This document shows positions 19,146-28,576 of a DNA stretch of 64,000 nucleotides, one piece after another. Under the pieces are notes generated by a model, which made no database searches, was not told where the DNA came from, and saw nothing but the letters and a program-made list of their open reading frames with translations. How positions within the stretch are numbered: the stretch's first letter is position 1; each line of letters starts with the position of its first letter. Source of the stretch: an uncultured Prevotella sp. (GTDB lineage Bacteria > Bacteroidota > Bacteroidia > Bacteroidales > Bacteroidaceae). Made by a program: the position numbers and the translations under genes. Location of the stretch: assembly GCA_905236455.1 (NCBI GenBank), contig CAJOPT010000004.1:19157-83156 (forward strand), written 5' to 3'.

Positions 19146-22100
19146 ATGGCTAAAAAATTTGCCGAACACAATGGTTTGAACCTCACCGCAACCAATAAAG
19201 AGGTTTTAGAGCAATGGGAGCAAAAAGACATCTTCCATAAAAGTATTGACGAGAAAGAAGGTTGTCCTCAGTTTGTTTTCTTTGAGGGTCCACCTTCAGC
19301 CAATGGTCATCCAGGTATTCACCATGTGCTTGCTCGAAGTATTAAAGATACCTTCAACCGTTATAAGACTATGAAAGGATTCCAAGTTCACCGTAAAGCC
19401 GGATGGGATACCCATGGACTTCCTGTTGAACTTGGCGTGGAGAAAGAATTAGGAATTACCAAGGCCGACATAGATAATCATGAGTCTCCCCGGTATATCT
19501 CTACAGAGGAATATAACAAGAAATGTCGCGAGAACGTTATGAAATTTACAGCGGAATGGCGTGACCTTACCGAGAAGATGGGTTATTTCGTAGACCTTGA
19601 TCATCCATACATAACATACGACAACAAATATATTGAAACTTTATGGTGGCTACTCCGACAACTATACGAAAAGGGTCTTCTATATAAAGGATATACAATA
19701 CAGCCATATTCACCTGCTGCAGGAACAGGACTTTCCTCACATGAACTGAACCAACCAGGTTGTTATCGTGATGTAAAAGACACTACAGTTACAGCTTTAT
19801 TTGAAGTTACAACACCTAAGGATGAATGGACAAAATGGGGGAAGCCCTATTTCGTAGCATGGACAACAACGCCATGGACACTCCCTTCAAACACAGCCCT
19901 TTGTGTCGGTCCCAAGATAAATTATGTTGCCGTTGAGACATACAATGCATATGACGGTGATAAAATCACAGTTATCATGGCAGAGAGTCGTGTAAATGCT
20001 TATTTTAGTCCAGAGGGACAAATTACAGACAACGACGAACTTCCAGATTATAATAAAGGTGAAAAATTAGTTCCTTACCGCATTATCGGTCATTATACTG
20101 GATTAGAATTGGTTGGCTTGAAATACCGTCAGCTAATGCCATGGGTGAGACCTTCAGCTAAACTTGATAATAATGCTGCCGACTATGTTAAAGCATACGC
20201 AGCTGCTAATACAAGCAAGGTGTTCACAAGTGAAAATGGTAAAGATAAGTTTGTTGAAATGGAGAGTGAGGCATTCCGTGTTATCCAAGGTGACTATGTT
20301 ACGACAGAGGATGGTACTGGAATAGTACATATTGCTCCTACATTCGGTGCTGATGATGCTAAGGTTGCTAAAGACGCCAACATTCCAAGTTTATTCTTAA
20401 TAAACAAGAAAGGTGAGACTCGTCCCATGGTTGACTTGGAAGGAAAGTATTATGCTATTGACGAACTTGACAGTAATTTCCTCAAAGCATGTGTTTCTTT
20501 GGATAAATATAAACAGCATGCTGGTGACTATGTAAAGAACGCATACGCCCCAGAGTTCAACATTGATGGTAAATATGATGAGAAGGCAGCCTTAAAGGCC
20601 GAAGACCTTAATATAATCATCTGTATGGAGATGAAGCGAGATGGAACAGCCTTCAAGATAGAAAAGCATGTACACAACTATCCACATTGCTGGCGCACTG
20701 ACAAGCCTGTACTTTACTATCCTCTCGACTCTTGGTTTATCCGCAGTACTGCCAAAAAAGAACGGATGTGTGAATTGAACAAGACTATTAACTGGCAACC
20801 AGAATCAACGGGTACTGGACGTTTTGGCAACTGGCTGGAGAATCTAAACGATTGGAACCTGTCACGTAGCCGTTTTTGGGGAACACCATTACCAATATGG
20901 CGCAGTGATGACGGAAAAGAAATATGTATCGGCAGCGTAGAGGAGTTATATAATGAGATAGACAAAGCTGTTGCCGCTGGGGTTATGACATCAAACCCTC
21001 TGAAAGCAAAAGGCTTCATTCCAGGTGACTATTCACAGGAGAATTATGACAAGATAGACCTCCACAGGCCATACGTAGACCATATAATACTTGTCAGTGA
21101 TGACGGCAAGCCTATGAAGCGTGAGAGCGATCTCATTGACGTGTGGTTTGATTCAGGTTCAATGCCATACGCACAAGTACATTATCCTTTTGAGAACAAG
21201 GATGCGATAGACAAGAACTTTTCATTCCCCGCAGACTTTATAAATGAAGGTGTTGACCAAACACGTGGTTGGTTCTTTACGCTACATGCCATTGCAACTA
21301 TGGTTTTTGATTCCGTAGCATTCAAAAATGTTATCTCAACAGGTTTAGTACTTGACTCTAAAGGTAACAAAATGTCCAAGCATGTTGGTAATGTTGTCAA
21401 TCCATTCGACATGATAGAGAAGTATGGTGCGGATGCTGTGCGTTTCTATATGATGACCAACTCTGAGCCATGGGACAATTTGAAATTCGATCCGAATGGT
21501 GTAGATGAGGTTCGTCGTAAGTTCTTCGGAACCTTATATAATACATACAGCTTCTTTGCGTTGTATGCCAATGTTGACGGCTTTGACAACGAGCGCTATG
21601 CCGCTAAGATACCTCAGACTTCTGACCGTCCGGAGATTGACCGCTGGATATTGTCAAAGGTCAATACCCTCATAAAAGACGTAACGAAGGAACTAGACAG
21701 CTATGACCCTACTCGAGCTGGCCGTCTGATAGACACCTTTGTCAATGATGACCTCTCTAACTGGTATGTGCGTCTTAATCGTAAACGTTTCTGGGGAACA
21801 GACATGAGTTCCGATAAGTTGTCAGCATACCATACCCTCTATACTTGCCTTATTACAATATCAAAGCTCCTTGCACCCTTTGCACCATTCTTTGCCGACC
21901 AGCTATATGTAGACCTTGGAGGAGAGAAGGAAAGTGTTCACCTAGATTTGTTCCCAGTAGCAGATGAGTCGCAAATAGACAAAGAGCTTGAGGACAGAAT
22001 GGGAATGGCACAAAAGATTACTTCCATGGTTCTTGCTCTGCGTAAGAAAGTTAACATCAAGGTTCGCCAACCATTACAGGCTTTGATGATTCCTGCTATG

Positions 22101-22715
22101 GACTACCGTCAGAGGAAATACATTGAGGCAGTTAAAGACCTTGTTCTCAATGAGGTAAATGTCAAGGAGCTGAATTTTGCAGAAGGTGCCGGAATCTTGG
22201 TAAAGAAAGTGAAGTGCAACTTCCGTACTATGGGAAAGAAGTTCGGTAAGTTGATGAAGGGTATAGCCTCTCAGATGAGCGAGCTGTCTCAAGAAGAAAT
22301 CTCTGCATTTGAAGTCTCAGGTATCCATACTCTTACAGTAGATGGGCAAGAAGTTAATATTGAAATTGCTGATGTCGAGATTATAAGTGAGGATATACCA
22401 GGCTGGCTTGTAATTAACGAAGGCAATCTTACAGTAGCATTGGAGATAGAGCTTTCCGACGAGCTTCGCCAGGAAGGTATGGCACGTGAGCTTATAAGCC
22501 GTATACAGAACCTGCGCAAGGAGAATGGTCTTGAGATTACCGACCGCATAAAGATAACAGTGTCACCTCAGGTACAGTCAGATGCCTCTATCAATACCTT
22601 TGCCGAATACATCAAGACACAAGTACTTGCCAAGGATATTGTCATTGCCGACAATGATGGGACAGAGGTTGACTTCGATGAATTCAAGCTAAATATCAAG
22701 ATAGAGAAAGTCTAA
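19146..22715 (+). CDS. ileS: Isoleucine-tRNA ligase
   Basis: Class I synthetase that charges tRNA-Ile and hydrolyses mischarged valine. The HIGH motif is in PSANGHPGIHHVLAR (near residue 50) and KMSKS appears as GNKMSKHVGNVV (near 740); the editing domain lies between (WTTTPWTLPSNTAL, GTGIVHIAPTFGADD). At 1189 aa it is of the long type common in Bacteroidetes and eukaryotes, about 250 residues longer than E. coli IleS; the C-terminal part contains a DUF5915-like region (NVKELNF...). This long type is often linked with mupirocin insensitivity (family knowledge, not tested here). It is followed by the DksA-like gene. Confidence 0.97.
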   Translation: MAKKFAEHNGLNLTATNKEVLEQWEQKDIFHKSIDEKEGCPQFVFFEGPPSANGHPGIHHVLARSIKDTFNRYKTMKGFQVHRKAGWDTHGLPVELGVEKELGITKADIDNHESPRYISTEEYNKKCRENVMKFTAEWRDLTEKMGYFVDLDHPYITYDNKYIETLWWLLRQLYEKGLLYKGYTIQPYSPAAGTGLSSHELNQPGCYRDVKDTTVTALFEVTTPKDEWTKWGKPYFVAWTTTPWTLPSNTALCVGPKINYVAVETYNAYDGDKITVIMAESRVNAYFSPEGQITDNDELPDYNKGEKLVPYRIIGHYTGLELVGLKYRQLMPWVRPSAKLDNNAADYVKAYAAANTSKVFTSENGKDKFVEMESEAFRVIQGDYVTTEDGTGIVHIAPTFGADDAKVAKDANIPSLFLINKKGETRPMVDLEGKYYAIDELDSNFLKACVSLDKYKQHAGDYVKNAYAPEFNIDGKYDEKAALKAEDLNIIICMEMKRDGTAFKIEKHVHNYPHCWRTDKPVLYYPLDSWFIRSTAKKERMCELNKTINWQPESTGTGRFGNWLENLNDWNLSRSRFWGTPLPIWRSDDGKEICIGSVEELYNEIDKAVAAGVMTSNPLKAKGFIPGDYSQENYDKIDLHRPYVDHIILVSDDGKPMKRESDLIDVWFDSGSMPYAQVHYPFENKDAIDKNFSFPADFINEGVDQTRGWFFTLHAIATMVFDSVAFKNVISTGLVLDSKGNKMSKHVGNVVNPFDMIEKYGADAVRFYMMTNSEPWDNLKFDPNGVDEVRRKFFGTLYNTYSFFALYANVDGFDNERYAAKIPQTSDRPEIDRWILSKVNTLIKDVTKELDSYDPTRAGRLIDTFVNDDLSNWYVRLNRKRFWGTDMSSDKLSAYHTLYTCLITISKLLAPFAPFFADQLYVDLGGEKESVHLDLFPVADESQIDKELEDRMGMAQKITSMVLALRKKVNIKVRQPLQALMIPAMDYRQRKYIEAVKDLVLNEVNVKELNFAEGAGILVKKVKCNFRTMGKKFGKLMKGIASQMSELSQEEISAFEVSGIHTLTVDGQEVNIEIADVEIISEDIPGWLVINEGNLTVALEIELSDELRQEGMARELISRIQNLRKENGLEITDRIKITVSPQVQSDASINTFAEYIKTQVLAKDIVIADNDGTEVDFDEFKLNIKIEKV

Positions 22716-22820
22716 CATAAGATTATAAAATACACACAAATAAATCTTTATAGAATAATTTAACTAATAGTTTACAACAATGACGGCAACATGATTAGCT
22801 GTCACCTAAAAATCAATCTC

Positions 22821-23204
22821 ATGGCAAAAAAAACACGTTACAATGATGAAGAACTGGAAGAGTTCCGTTCCATTATTAATGAGAAATTGAGGACCACACG
22901 TGAGGACCATGCTTCAACGATGCGTATCTTAATGAATCAAGACTCAAATGATGTTGACGACACGTCACCTACCTACAAAGCGTTAGAGGAGGGTAGCACA
23001 ACGCAGTCGAAAGAGGAACTGGTACAAATGGCACAACGGCAACAAAAGTTCATACAAGGTTTGGAAGCAGCTCTTGTGCGCATAGAAAACAAAACGTATG
23101 GAATTGACCGTATCACGGGAGAGTTGATACCAAAAGAACGCCTTCGTGCCGTACCTCATGCGACACTCAGCGTAGCATCTAAAATGCAACAGAAAAAGAA
23201 GTAA
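22821..23204 (+). CDS. DksA/TraR-like protein lacking zinc-finger cysteines
   Basis: Small coiled-coil protein resembling DksA/TraR factors that enter the RNA polymerase secondary channel. The C-terminal signature is kept as YGIDRITGELIPKERLRAVP, but the four zinc cysteines of classic DksA are replaced; the protein has no cysteine after the corrected start. The track ORF adds ten residues (MISCHLKINL); I choose the ATG at 22821 (MAKKTRYNDEELEEF), giving 127 aa. The N-terminal half is acidic and helical, with a DDTSP loop where DksA has its tip acidic residues. It overlaps lspA by one base (taATG-type), so they are translationally coupled. Function as a polymerase regulator is inference. Confidence 0.88.
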   Translation: MAKKTRYNDEELEEFRSIINEKLRTTREDHASTMRILMNQDSNDVDDTSPTYKALEEGSTTQSKEELVQMAQRQQKFIQGLEAALVRIENKTYGIDRITGELIPKERLRAVPHATLSVASKMQQKKK

Positions 23205-23905
23205 TGTATAAGAGAAAAGGAGTACTTGCCTGTGTGATCGTAATTCTGTTATTGTTAACAGACCAGGCAATAAAGATTGCGGTAAAATTAAATATGCCGT
23301 TATATGATGATATTGAGATCTTTAGTTGGTTTCATATCAGGTTTATAGAAAACAACGGCATGGCGTGGGGTATGGAGCTTGGCAGCAAGTTACTCTTGAG
23401 CACTTTGCGCATTGTGGCTGTAGGTTTCCTCTCGTGGTATATTTGGAAACAAGTACGAGTAAATGCTAAAACCGGATATATAGTATTGTTGTCAATGATT
23501 TGCGCAGGAGCCGCAGGCAATATATTTGACTCACTTTTCTACGGACAGATTTTTACAGAATCTACATCTGTTCACATAGCTACGTTGACATCTTTCGGTG
23601 AAGGATATGCCCAAGTATTAAGAGGAAAAGTAGTAGATATGTTCTATTTCCCTCTGATAGAATCTACATTTCCCGAATGGTTTCCGATATGGGGCGGAGA
23701 GCATTTTGTCTTTTTCAGTCCAATATTCAATTTTGCAGATGCCTGCATATCTGTAGCTGTTTTTATACTGTTGATATTCTACAGAGATTGTCTTAACAAT
23801 CAACCAGAAGAAGTCCACGCGACTAATATGACAGCACCTGGGAAAAATTTGGAAAATACAAATGAGAATGTAACAGCAACCAAGAGAGACTTTTCAGAAA
23901 GCTGA
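23204..23905 (+). CDS. lspA: Lipoprotein signal peptidase (signal peptidase II)
   Basis: Inner-membrane aspartyl protease that removes signal peptides from prolipoproteins. The two catalytic Asp motifs are present: GAAGNIFDSLFYG (about residues 104-116) and FNFADACISVA (about 177-187). Several membrane helices are visible (VIVILLLLTDQAIKIAV; ILLSTLRIVAVGFLSWYIW). At 233 aa it is longer than the usual 160-170 aa: there is a loop between helices 3 and 4 and a polar C-terminal tail of about 35 residues rich in Asn, Thr and Glu. It follows the DksA-like gene with a one-base overlap; a lipoprotein gene follows one base after the stop, which fits the role. Confidence 0.94.
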   Translation: MYKRKGVLACVIVILLLLTDQAIKIAVKLNMPLYDDIEIFSWFHIRFIENNGMAWGMELGSKLLLSTLRIVAVGFLSWYIWKQVRVNAKTGYIVLLSMICAGAAGNIFDSLFYGQIFTESTSVHIATLTSFGEGYAQVLRGKVVDMFYFPLIESTFPEWFPIWGGEHFVFFSPIFNFADACISVAVFILLIFYRDCLNNQPEEVHATNMTAPGKNLENTNENVTATKRDFSES

Positions 23906-23906
23906 T

Positions 23907-24770
23907 ATGAGACGTCCATTTCTTTCAATGATACTAATGGCAGTGATTATGCTTGCCTCGTGTAAGCCATCAGTGCCAAGAAAATATATCCAGCCAAGTG
24001 ACATGGAGGATATTCTTTATGATTATCATGTAGCAATGGGAATGCTTGAGCCTCAATTTTCCACAAGTTCCAGTGACGAGAGTAATTTGATAAAGAACAG
24101 GACGTACAAATTAGGTGTCCTTAAAAAACATGGAGTGACGGAAAAAGAGTTTAATGAATCTCTTGAGTATTATGTGCGCCACGCAGACCGCCTACATACC
24201 ATCTACGAGAATATTGCCGACAGGCTGTCAGATGAACTGATGGCACAAGGAGCCTCCATAAACGATATTAATCAATATGGAGCACTCACTGAACGTGGCG
24301 ACACTGCGAATATATGGCCTGAGCGCAAGTCAGTTGTACTGTCACCCCATCCACCATATAACTCTCTAACATTCCATATAGACACCGACTCTGCTTTCCA
24401 CAAAGGTGACCGTCTGATATTAAGCTTCGAGTCTCAGTACATTGTCCAGGAGGGTTCCCGCGACGCTGTTGTTGAGATTGCGATGACTTTAGGCAATGAC
24501 AGTGTAGTCTCTCAAACATCACATATTATGGGAAACACCCATAACTCTATCCAGATTGCAGATGAGAAGAAACTGGGAATAAAAAATGTCAGAGGATACA
24601 TCATGCTTAATGCAACGAATAACGAACAGTCTTCCTCCACTCTGAAGCTGGCATGTCTTTATAATATTAAGCTTGTAAGAATGCATATAAAGGATAAGGA
24701 AAAGACTGAAAAACCAAAAGGAGGTATTCTTACAATAGAAACATCGCAAAAAGACTCTTTAGCAGAATAA
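23907..24770 (+). CDS. DUF4296-type lipoprotein
   Basis: Predicted lipoprotein of unknown function. A signal sequence ends in a lipobox (MLASC). The first 120 mature residues match the DUF4296 pattern (PSDMEDILYDYHVAMGM ... LGVLKKHGVTEKEFNESL), a helical domain seen throughout Bacteroidetes. The C-terminal half (HIDTDSAFHKGDRLILSFE onward) is beta-rich, and the last 25 residues are Lys/Glu-rich. It begins one base after lspA, an arrangement I know as common in the phylum. 287 aa. Confidence 0.85.
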   Translation: MRRPFLSMILMAVIMLASCKPSVPRKYIQPSDMEDILYDYHVAMGMLEPQFSTSSSDESNLIKNRTYKLGVLKKHGVTEKEFNESLEYYVRHADRLHTIYENIADRLSDELMAQGASINDINQYGALTERGDTANIWPERKSVVLSPHPPYNSLTFHIDTDSAFHKGDRLILSFESQYIVQEGSRDAVVEIAMTLGNDSVVSQTSHIMGNTHNSIQIADEKKLGIKNVRGYIMLNATNNEQSSSTLKLACLYNIKLVRMHIKDKEKTEKPKGGILTIETSQKDSLAE

Positions 24771-24815
24771 AGAGTAGGGAATTGGTAATAATAAAGGATG
24801 ATGACATAATAACAT

Positions 24816-25064
24816 ATGAGAAGGATAGCAGTACATAAGATTCATGCTGGAGAAACAATCATACATAATTGTGTCGTTGAGATATGTGGAAAATATGTTG
24901 TAAGATACTATCCTTTTAGCAGGGAATTGCCAATGACGGAATGGTTGGGAGGTACCATAGAGTTTAGGGAAGATAATCCGGGAAAGTTCTCGGCATATAA
25001 GGACAACCGCCTCATTTGTGAGAATAACCAACAGGCAAACGTCATATTGCATAGAACACAATGA
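24816..25064 (+). CDS. Small conserved-looking hypothetical protein
   Basis: 82-residue cytosolic protein I cannot name. It is predicted to be mostly beta: MRRIAVHKIHAGETIIHNCV, then VVRYYPFSREL and a TEWLGGTIEFRED segment. The start of the sequence and the TEWLGGTIEF pattern recall the small N-terminal composite domain of amidohydrolases such as dihydroorotase, but no catalytic part follows. It lies 45 bp after the DUF4296 gene and 66 bp before nadC on the same strand. Codon use looks like that of its neighbours. I judge it real from its position and amino-acid composition; function unknown. Confidence 0.65.
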   Translation: MRRIAVHKIHAGETIIHNCVVEICGKYVVRYYPFSRELPMTEWLGGTIEFREDNPGKFSAYKDNRLICENNQQANVILHRTQ

Positions 25065-25130
25065 GGATAAATCGCCCTAATATTATTATAATAAAGACAA
25101 TAAGGAATAATCATTTAAAAACTTAACATT

Positions 25131-25979
25131 ATGCTATCTGTAGACCAATTAGAAGACTTAATGATAGACCTCGCTTTTGCAGAGGATATCGGTGACGGAG
25201 ATCATACAACATTGTGTTGCATCCCTGAAGATGCCATGGGTAAATCCCATCTACTCATAAAGGAAGATGGAATACTCGCCGGAGTAGAAGTGGCAAAACG
25301 AATCTTTGCACGTTTCGACCCAACGATGCAGGTAGAGGTTCTTATAAACGACGGCGCAAGAGTCAAGGTAGGAGACATCGCAATGGTCGTAACGGGAAGA
25401 GTGCAATCACTGCTGCAGACAGAGCGTCTTATGCTAAATGTCATGCAACGCATGAGTGGTATCGCAACCACGACTAACAAATATGTGGAGCGCTTGAAAG
25501 GTACTAAGACACGTGTTCTTGATACTCGCAAGACAACACCTGGTCTCCGTATGATAGAGAAACAGGCTGTGAAGATCGGCGGTGGCGTGAACCATCGTAT
25601 AGGACTTTTTGACATGATCCTCCTCAAAGACAACCATGTAGACTTTGCCGGAGGCATAACCAATGCAATTAACCGCTGCCACAAATATCTTGAGGAGAAC
25701 GGGTTGTCGCTTAAGATGGAGATAGAAGTACGTAACTTTGATGAGCTGAAACAGGTGCTCGACTGTGGCGGTGTTGATAGAATCATGCTGGATAACTTTA
25801 CGGTAGCTGACACAAAGAAAGCCGTAGATATCATTGCCGGCAGATACGAGACAGAATCCAGTGGGGGTATTACCTTTGATACCATTCGTGATTATGCCGA
25901 ACAGGGAGTAGATTATGTTTCAGTAGGTGCTCTTACCCATTCTGTAAAAGGACTGGACATGAGTTTCAAGGCATGCTAA
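25131..25979 (+). CDS. nadC: Nicotinate-nucleotide pyrophosphorylase (quinolinate phosphoribosyltransferase)
   Basis: Converts quinolinate and PRPP to nicotinate mononucleotide, CO2 and PPi in de novo NAD synthesis. Family motifs: FAEDIGDGDHTT near the N-terminus, LNVMQRMSGIATTT, the active-site stretch DTRKTTPGLRMIEKQAVKIG, NHRIGLFDMILLKDNH, and the C-terminal MLDNFTVADTKKAV and GVDYVSVGALTHSVKGLDMS. 282 aa is normal. nadA and nadB are not in this window. The opposite-strand 227-aa ORF inside it is a shadow. Confidence 0.96.
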   Translation: MLSVDQLEDLMIDLAFAEDIGDGDHTTLCCIPEDAMGKSHLLIKEDGILAGVEVAKRIFARFDPTMQVEVLINDGARVKVGDIAMVVTGRVQSLLQTERLMLNVMQRMSGIATTTNKYVERLKGTKTRVLDTRKTTPGLRMIEKQAVKIGGGVNHRIGLFDMILLKDNHVDFAGGITNAINRCHKYLEENGLSLKMEIEVRNFDELKQVLDCGGVDRIMLDNFTVADTKKAVDIIAGRYETESSGGITFDTIRDYAEQGVDYVSVGALTHSVKGLDMSFKAC

Positions 25980-26000
25980 CTATAAATATACAATGAAGAT

Positions 26001-27659
26001 ATGAGAAAGCTATTTTTTATAATATGTCTTTTTGTGAGTGCTGCAGTGTCGGATGTGATGGCATGTACTAATTTCATCGTAGCCAAAGGAGCCTCTACAG
26101 ACGGCTCTGTCATCTGCACATATAATGCTGACGACTATGGCATGTTCCAAAACTTATGCCATTTCTCCGCAGGTACCCATGCCAAAGGTGAGATGCGCAA
26201 GATTTATGACTGGGACACAGATGTCTATCATGGTGAGATTCCTGAAGCGTCTGTAACATACAACGTAATAGGTAATATCAATGAGTGGCAGGTAACTATC
26301 GGCGAGACTACCTATGGTGGCAGAGAGGAGATGGTTGACACAACAGGTATATTAGATTATGGGTCACTGATATATGTGACTCTTCAGAGAGCCAAATCAG
26401 CCCGTGACGCCATCAAGATTATGACAACGTTGGCAGAGACTTACGGATATAACTCAGAGGGTGAGACCTTTACCGTTTGCGACCCAAACGAAGCATGGAT
26501 TGTAGAGATGATGGGATGTGCCTCCGATCGTAAGGCATCCAAGGAGCGTGTGGTATGGGTTGCTATGCGCATTCCCGACAATGCCATCTGCGGACATGCC
26601 AACCAAAGCCGTATTGGCAAGTTTAATATGAAAGACAAAGATAATGTGCTGTTCTCTAAGAATGTTGTGAGATATGCCCGCCAAAACGGATGGTTTACTG
26701 GCAAGGATGCTGACTTTTCATGGAAGATGGCATATGCAAAACCCGACTTCTCTGGTCGCCGTATCTGTGATGCACGAGTATGGAGTTTCTTCCGTAAGTT
26801 TGACAAGAGCATGGACCGATACTTGCCATGGGCATTAGGCAAGGATCCTGATGCAGAAGACATGCCATTGTGGATTGTCCCAGATCATAAGGTTAGTGTG
26901 CAAGAGGTGGAGGCATGTATGCGTGACCATTTTGAAGGTACGCCGTTGTCACTCGACCAGGACTTGGCGCAGGGTGCATGGGATATGCCGTATCGTCCTA
27001 CGCCTTTGTATTTTGAGGTTGACGGAAAGAAATATTTCAACGAACGTCCTACATCTACCCAGCAGACAGGCTTCAGTTATGTATCGCAAATGCGCTCATG
27101 GCTCCCACGTGAGATTGGCGGTGTGCTTTGGTGGGGCAATGACGATGGTAACATGATTGCCTATACGCCGATATACTGTAGCATGACCATACAGCCTGAA
27201 TGTTATAACACGCCAGGAGCAGATGCGGTGACATTCTCCGACAAGAATGCTTTCTGGGTATGCAACTGGGTTAGCAATATGGTTTATCCGCGCTATGCGC
27301 AGATGTTCCCTTCGCTAAAAGAAGTGCGTGACTCCCTGGAACAAAGCTACTTCGCAAAGCAACCAGTCATAGAGAAAGAGGCACAAACTATCTATGAGCA
27401 ACAAGGAGCTGAAGCTGCCGCGACATTCCTTAACAAATACAGCGTTGAAGTGGCCCAACAGATGCTGGAGCGTTGGAGACTGCTGGCATATTATCTTATT
27501 GTAAAATACAATGACATGGCTGTGAAACCTGAGGAAAATGGGCATTTCAAACGCACTCAGGAGGGACTTGGTGCCAAGGTCGTGCGTCCAGGATATTCTG
27601 AGTATACACGCAGGGCACTGGTAAATCAGACTGGTGAGAAGTTTGCTATTCCACAGTAG
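26001..27659 (+). CDS. C69 family dipeptidase
   Basis: Exported N-terminal-nucleophile peptidase of the PepD/U34 group. A signal peptide ([11 protein letters not shown]) is followed at once by [17 protein letters not shown], in which the Cys would become the N-terminal nucleophile after processing; the family motif [14 protein letters not shown] is clear. [15 protein letters not shown] and the [15 protein letters not shown] segment in the C-terminal half fit the family. 552 aa is typical of gut Bacteroidetes members, which release dipeptides in the periplasm. It lies 21 bp after nadC and 20 bp before trmB, probably in one transcript. Confidence 0.92.
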   Translation: MRKLFFIICLFVSAAVSDVMACTNFIVAKGASTDGSVICTYNADDYGMFQNLCHFSAGTHAKGEMRKIYDWDTDVYHGEIPEASVTYNVIGNINEWQVTIGETTYGGREEMVDTTGILDYGSLIYVTLQRAKSARDAIKIMTTLAETYGYNSEGETFTVCDPNEAWIVEMMGCASDRKASKERVVWVAMRIPDNAICGHANQSRIGKFNMKDKDNVLFSKNVVRYARQNGWFTGKDADFSWKMAYAKPDFSGRRICDARVWSFFRKFDKSMDRYLPWALGKDPDAEDMPLWIVPDHKVSVQEVEACMRDHFEGTPLSLDQDLAQGAWDMPYRPTPLYFEVDGKKYFNERPTSTQQTGFSYVSQMRSWLPREIGGVLWWGNDDGNMIAYTPIYCSMTIQPECYNTPGADAVTFSDKNAFWVCNWVSNMVYPRYAQMFPSLKEVRDSLEQSYFAKQPVIEKEAQTIYEQQGAEAAATFLNKYSVEVAQQMLERWRLLAYYLIVKYNDMAVKPEENGHFKRTQEGLGAKVVRPGYSEYTRRALVNQTGEKFAIPQ

Positions 27660-27679
27660 CAATAACAACTAATAATAAA

Positions 27680-28450
27680 ATGAGTAAAGGAAAACTACAG
27701 AAGTTTGCAGAGATGGAGACGTTCAAGAACGTCTTCCAATATCCGTATTCAGTAGTAGAGAACGTGCCATTCGAGATGAAAGGGCAATGGAGAGAATTGT
27801 ATTTCCACAATAACAACCCCATTGTTCTGGAGTTGGGATGCGGAAAGGGAGAGTATACCGTGGGACTGGCACGACGATATCCCGACATAAACTTCATCGG
27901 TGTAGATATCAAAGGGGCAAGAATGCACAAGGGAGCAAAGGAAGCATTGGAGAATAACATGTCGAATGTGGCATTCCTTCGTACAAATATCGAAGTCATT
28001 GACCGTTTCTTCTCAGAGAATGAGGTTCAGGAGATATGGCTTACGTTCAGTGACCCACAGATGAAGAACCCTCGTAAACGATTGTCATCGACATTCTTCA
28101 TGGAGCGCTACCGCCGGTTTCTGACAGACGGGGGTGTAGTACACTTGAAGACCGACTCCAACTTCCTCTTCACATACACCACCTATATGGTCGAGAAAAG
28201 CAATCTTCCATTGTTGTTCCGTACCGAGGATCTCTACCATGATGAGCGTATCGATGATGCCACGAGGGAGATACTGTCAATCAAGACTTATTACGAAAGC
28301 CAGTGGATAGAGCGCGGACTGAATATCAAATACATGAAGTTCGCCTTGCCCCACGATGCCACATTGCGAGAGCCTGACGTGGAGATAGAGCTCGATGATT
28401 ACCGAAGCTACAAGCGCACTAAACGCAGTAGCCTTGAGAAAAGCAAATGA
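27680..28450 (+). CDS. trmB: tRNA (guanine-N7-)-methyltransferase
   Basis: Makes m7G46 in the variable loop of tRNAs using S-adenosylmethionine. The SAM-binding loop is [19 protein letters not shown] (about residues 51-69), followed by [15 protein letters not shown], and the catalytic stretch [17 protein letters not shown], a Bacteroidetes variant of the usual FPDPW..K.RH motif. The C-terminus [20 protein letters not shown] is also family-like. 256 aa is slightly longer than E. coli TrmB. It ends the rightward block and is followed by a strong hairpin. Confidence 0.94.
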   Translation: MSKGKLQKFAEMETFKNVFQYPYSVVENVPFEMKGQWRELYFHNNNPIVLELGCGKGEYTVGLARRYPDINFIGVDIKGARMHKGAKEALENNMSNVAFLRTNIEVIDRFFSENEVQEIWLTFSDPQMKNPRKRLSSTFFMERYRRFLTDGGVVHLKTDSNFLFTYTTYMVEKSNLPLLFRTEDLYHDERIDDATREILSIKTYYESQWIERGLNIKYMKFALPHDATLREPDVEIELDDYRSYKRTKRSSLEKSK

Positions 28451-28482
28451 CAAATGCTACACCCGAAACATAAGCCTAAAGA

Positions 28483-28517
28483 AGATGTCACTTCTACTAA
28501 GAGTGGAAGTGACATCT
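28483..28517. terminator. Hairpin between trmB and ald
   Basis: Perfect 12-bp stem AGATGTCACTTC / GAAGTGACATCT with an 11-nt loop, between two convergent genes (trmB and ald). Only a short T run follows on either side, so it may act in both directions or as an mRNA end stabiliser. Confidence 0.65.
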
Positions 28518-28576
28518 AAAGAGTGTGGATGTGTCGTTTTCTCTTGTTAAGGGTATTAAGTCAATTCTAAATTATT

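Noticed and set aside
25202-25885. 227-aa ORF on the minus strand
   Set aside because: Antisense shadow of nadC; Ser/Arg-rich composition and no promoter or motifs.
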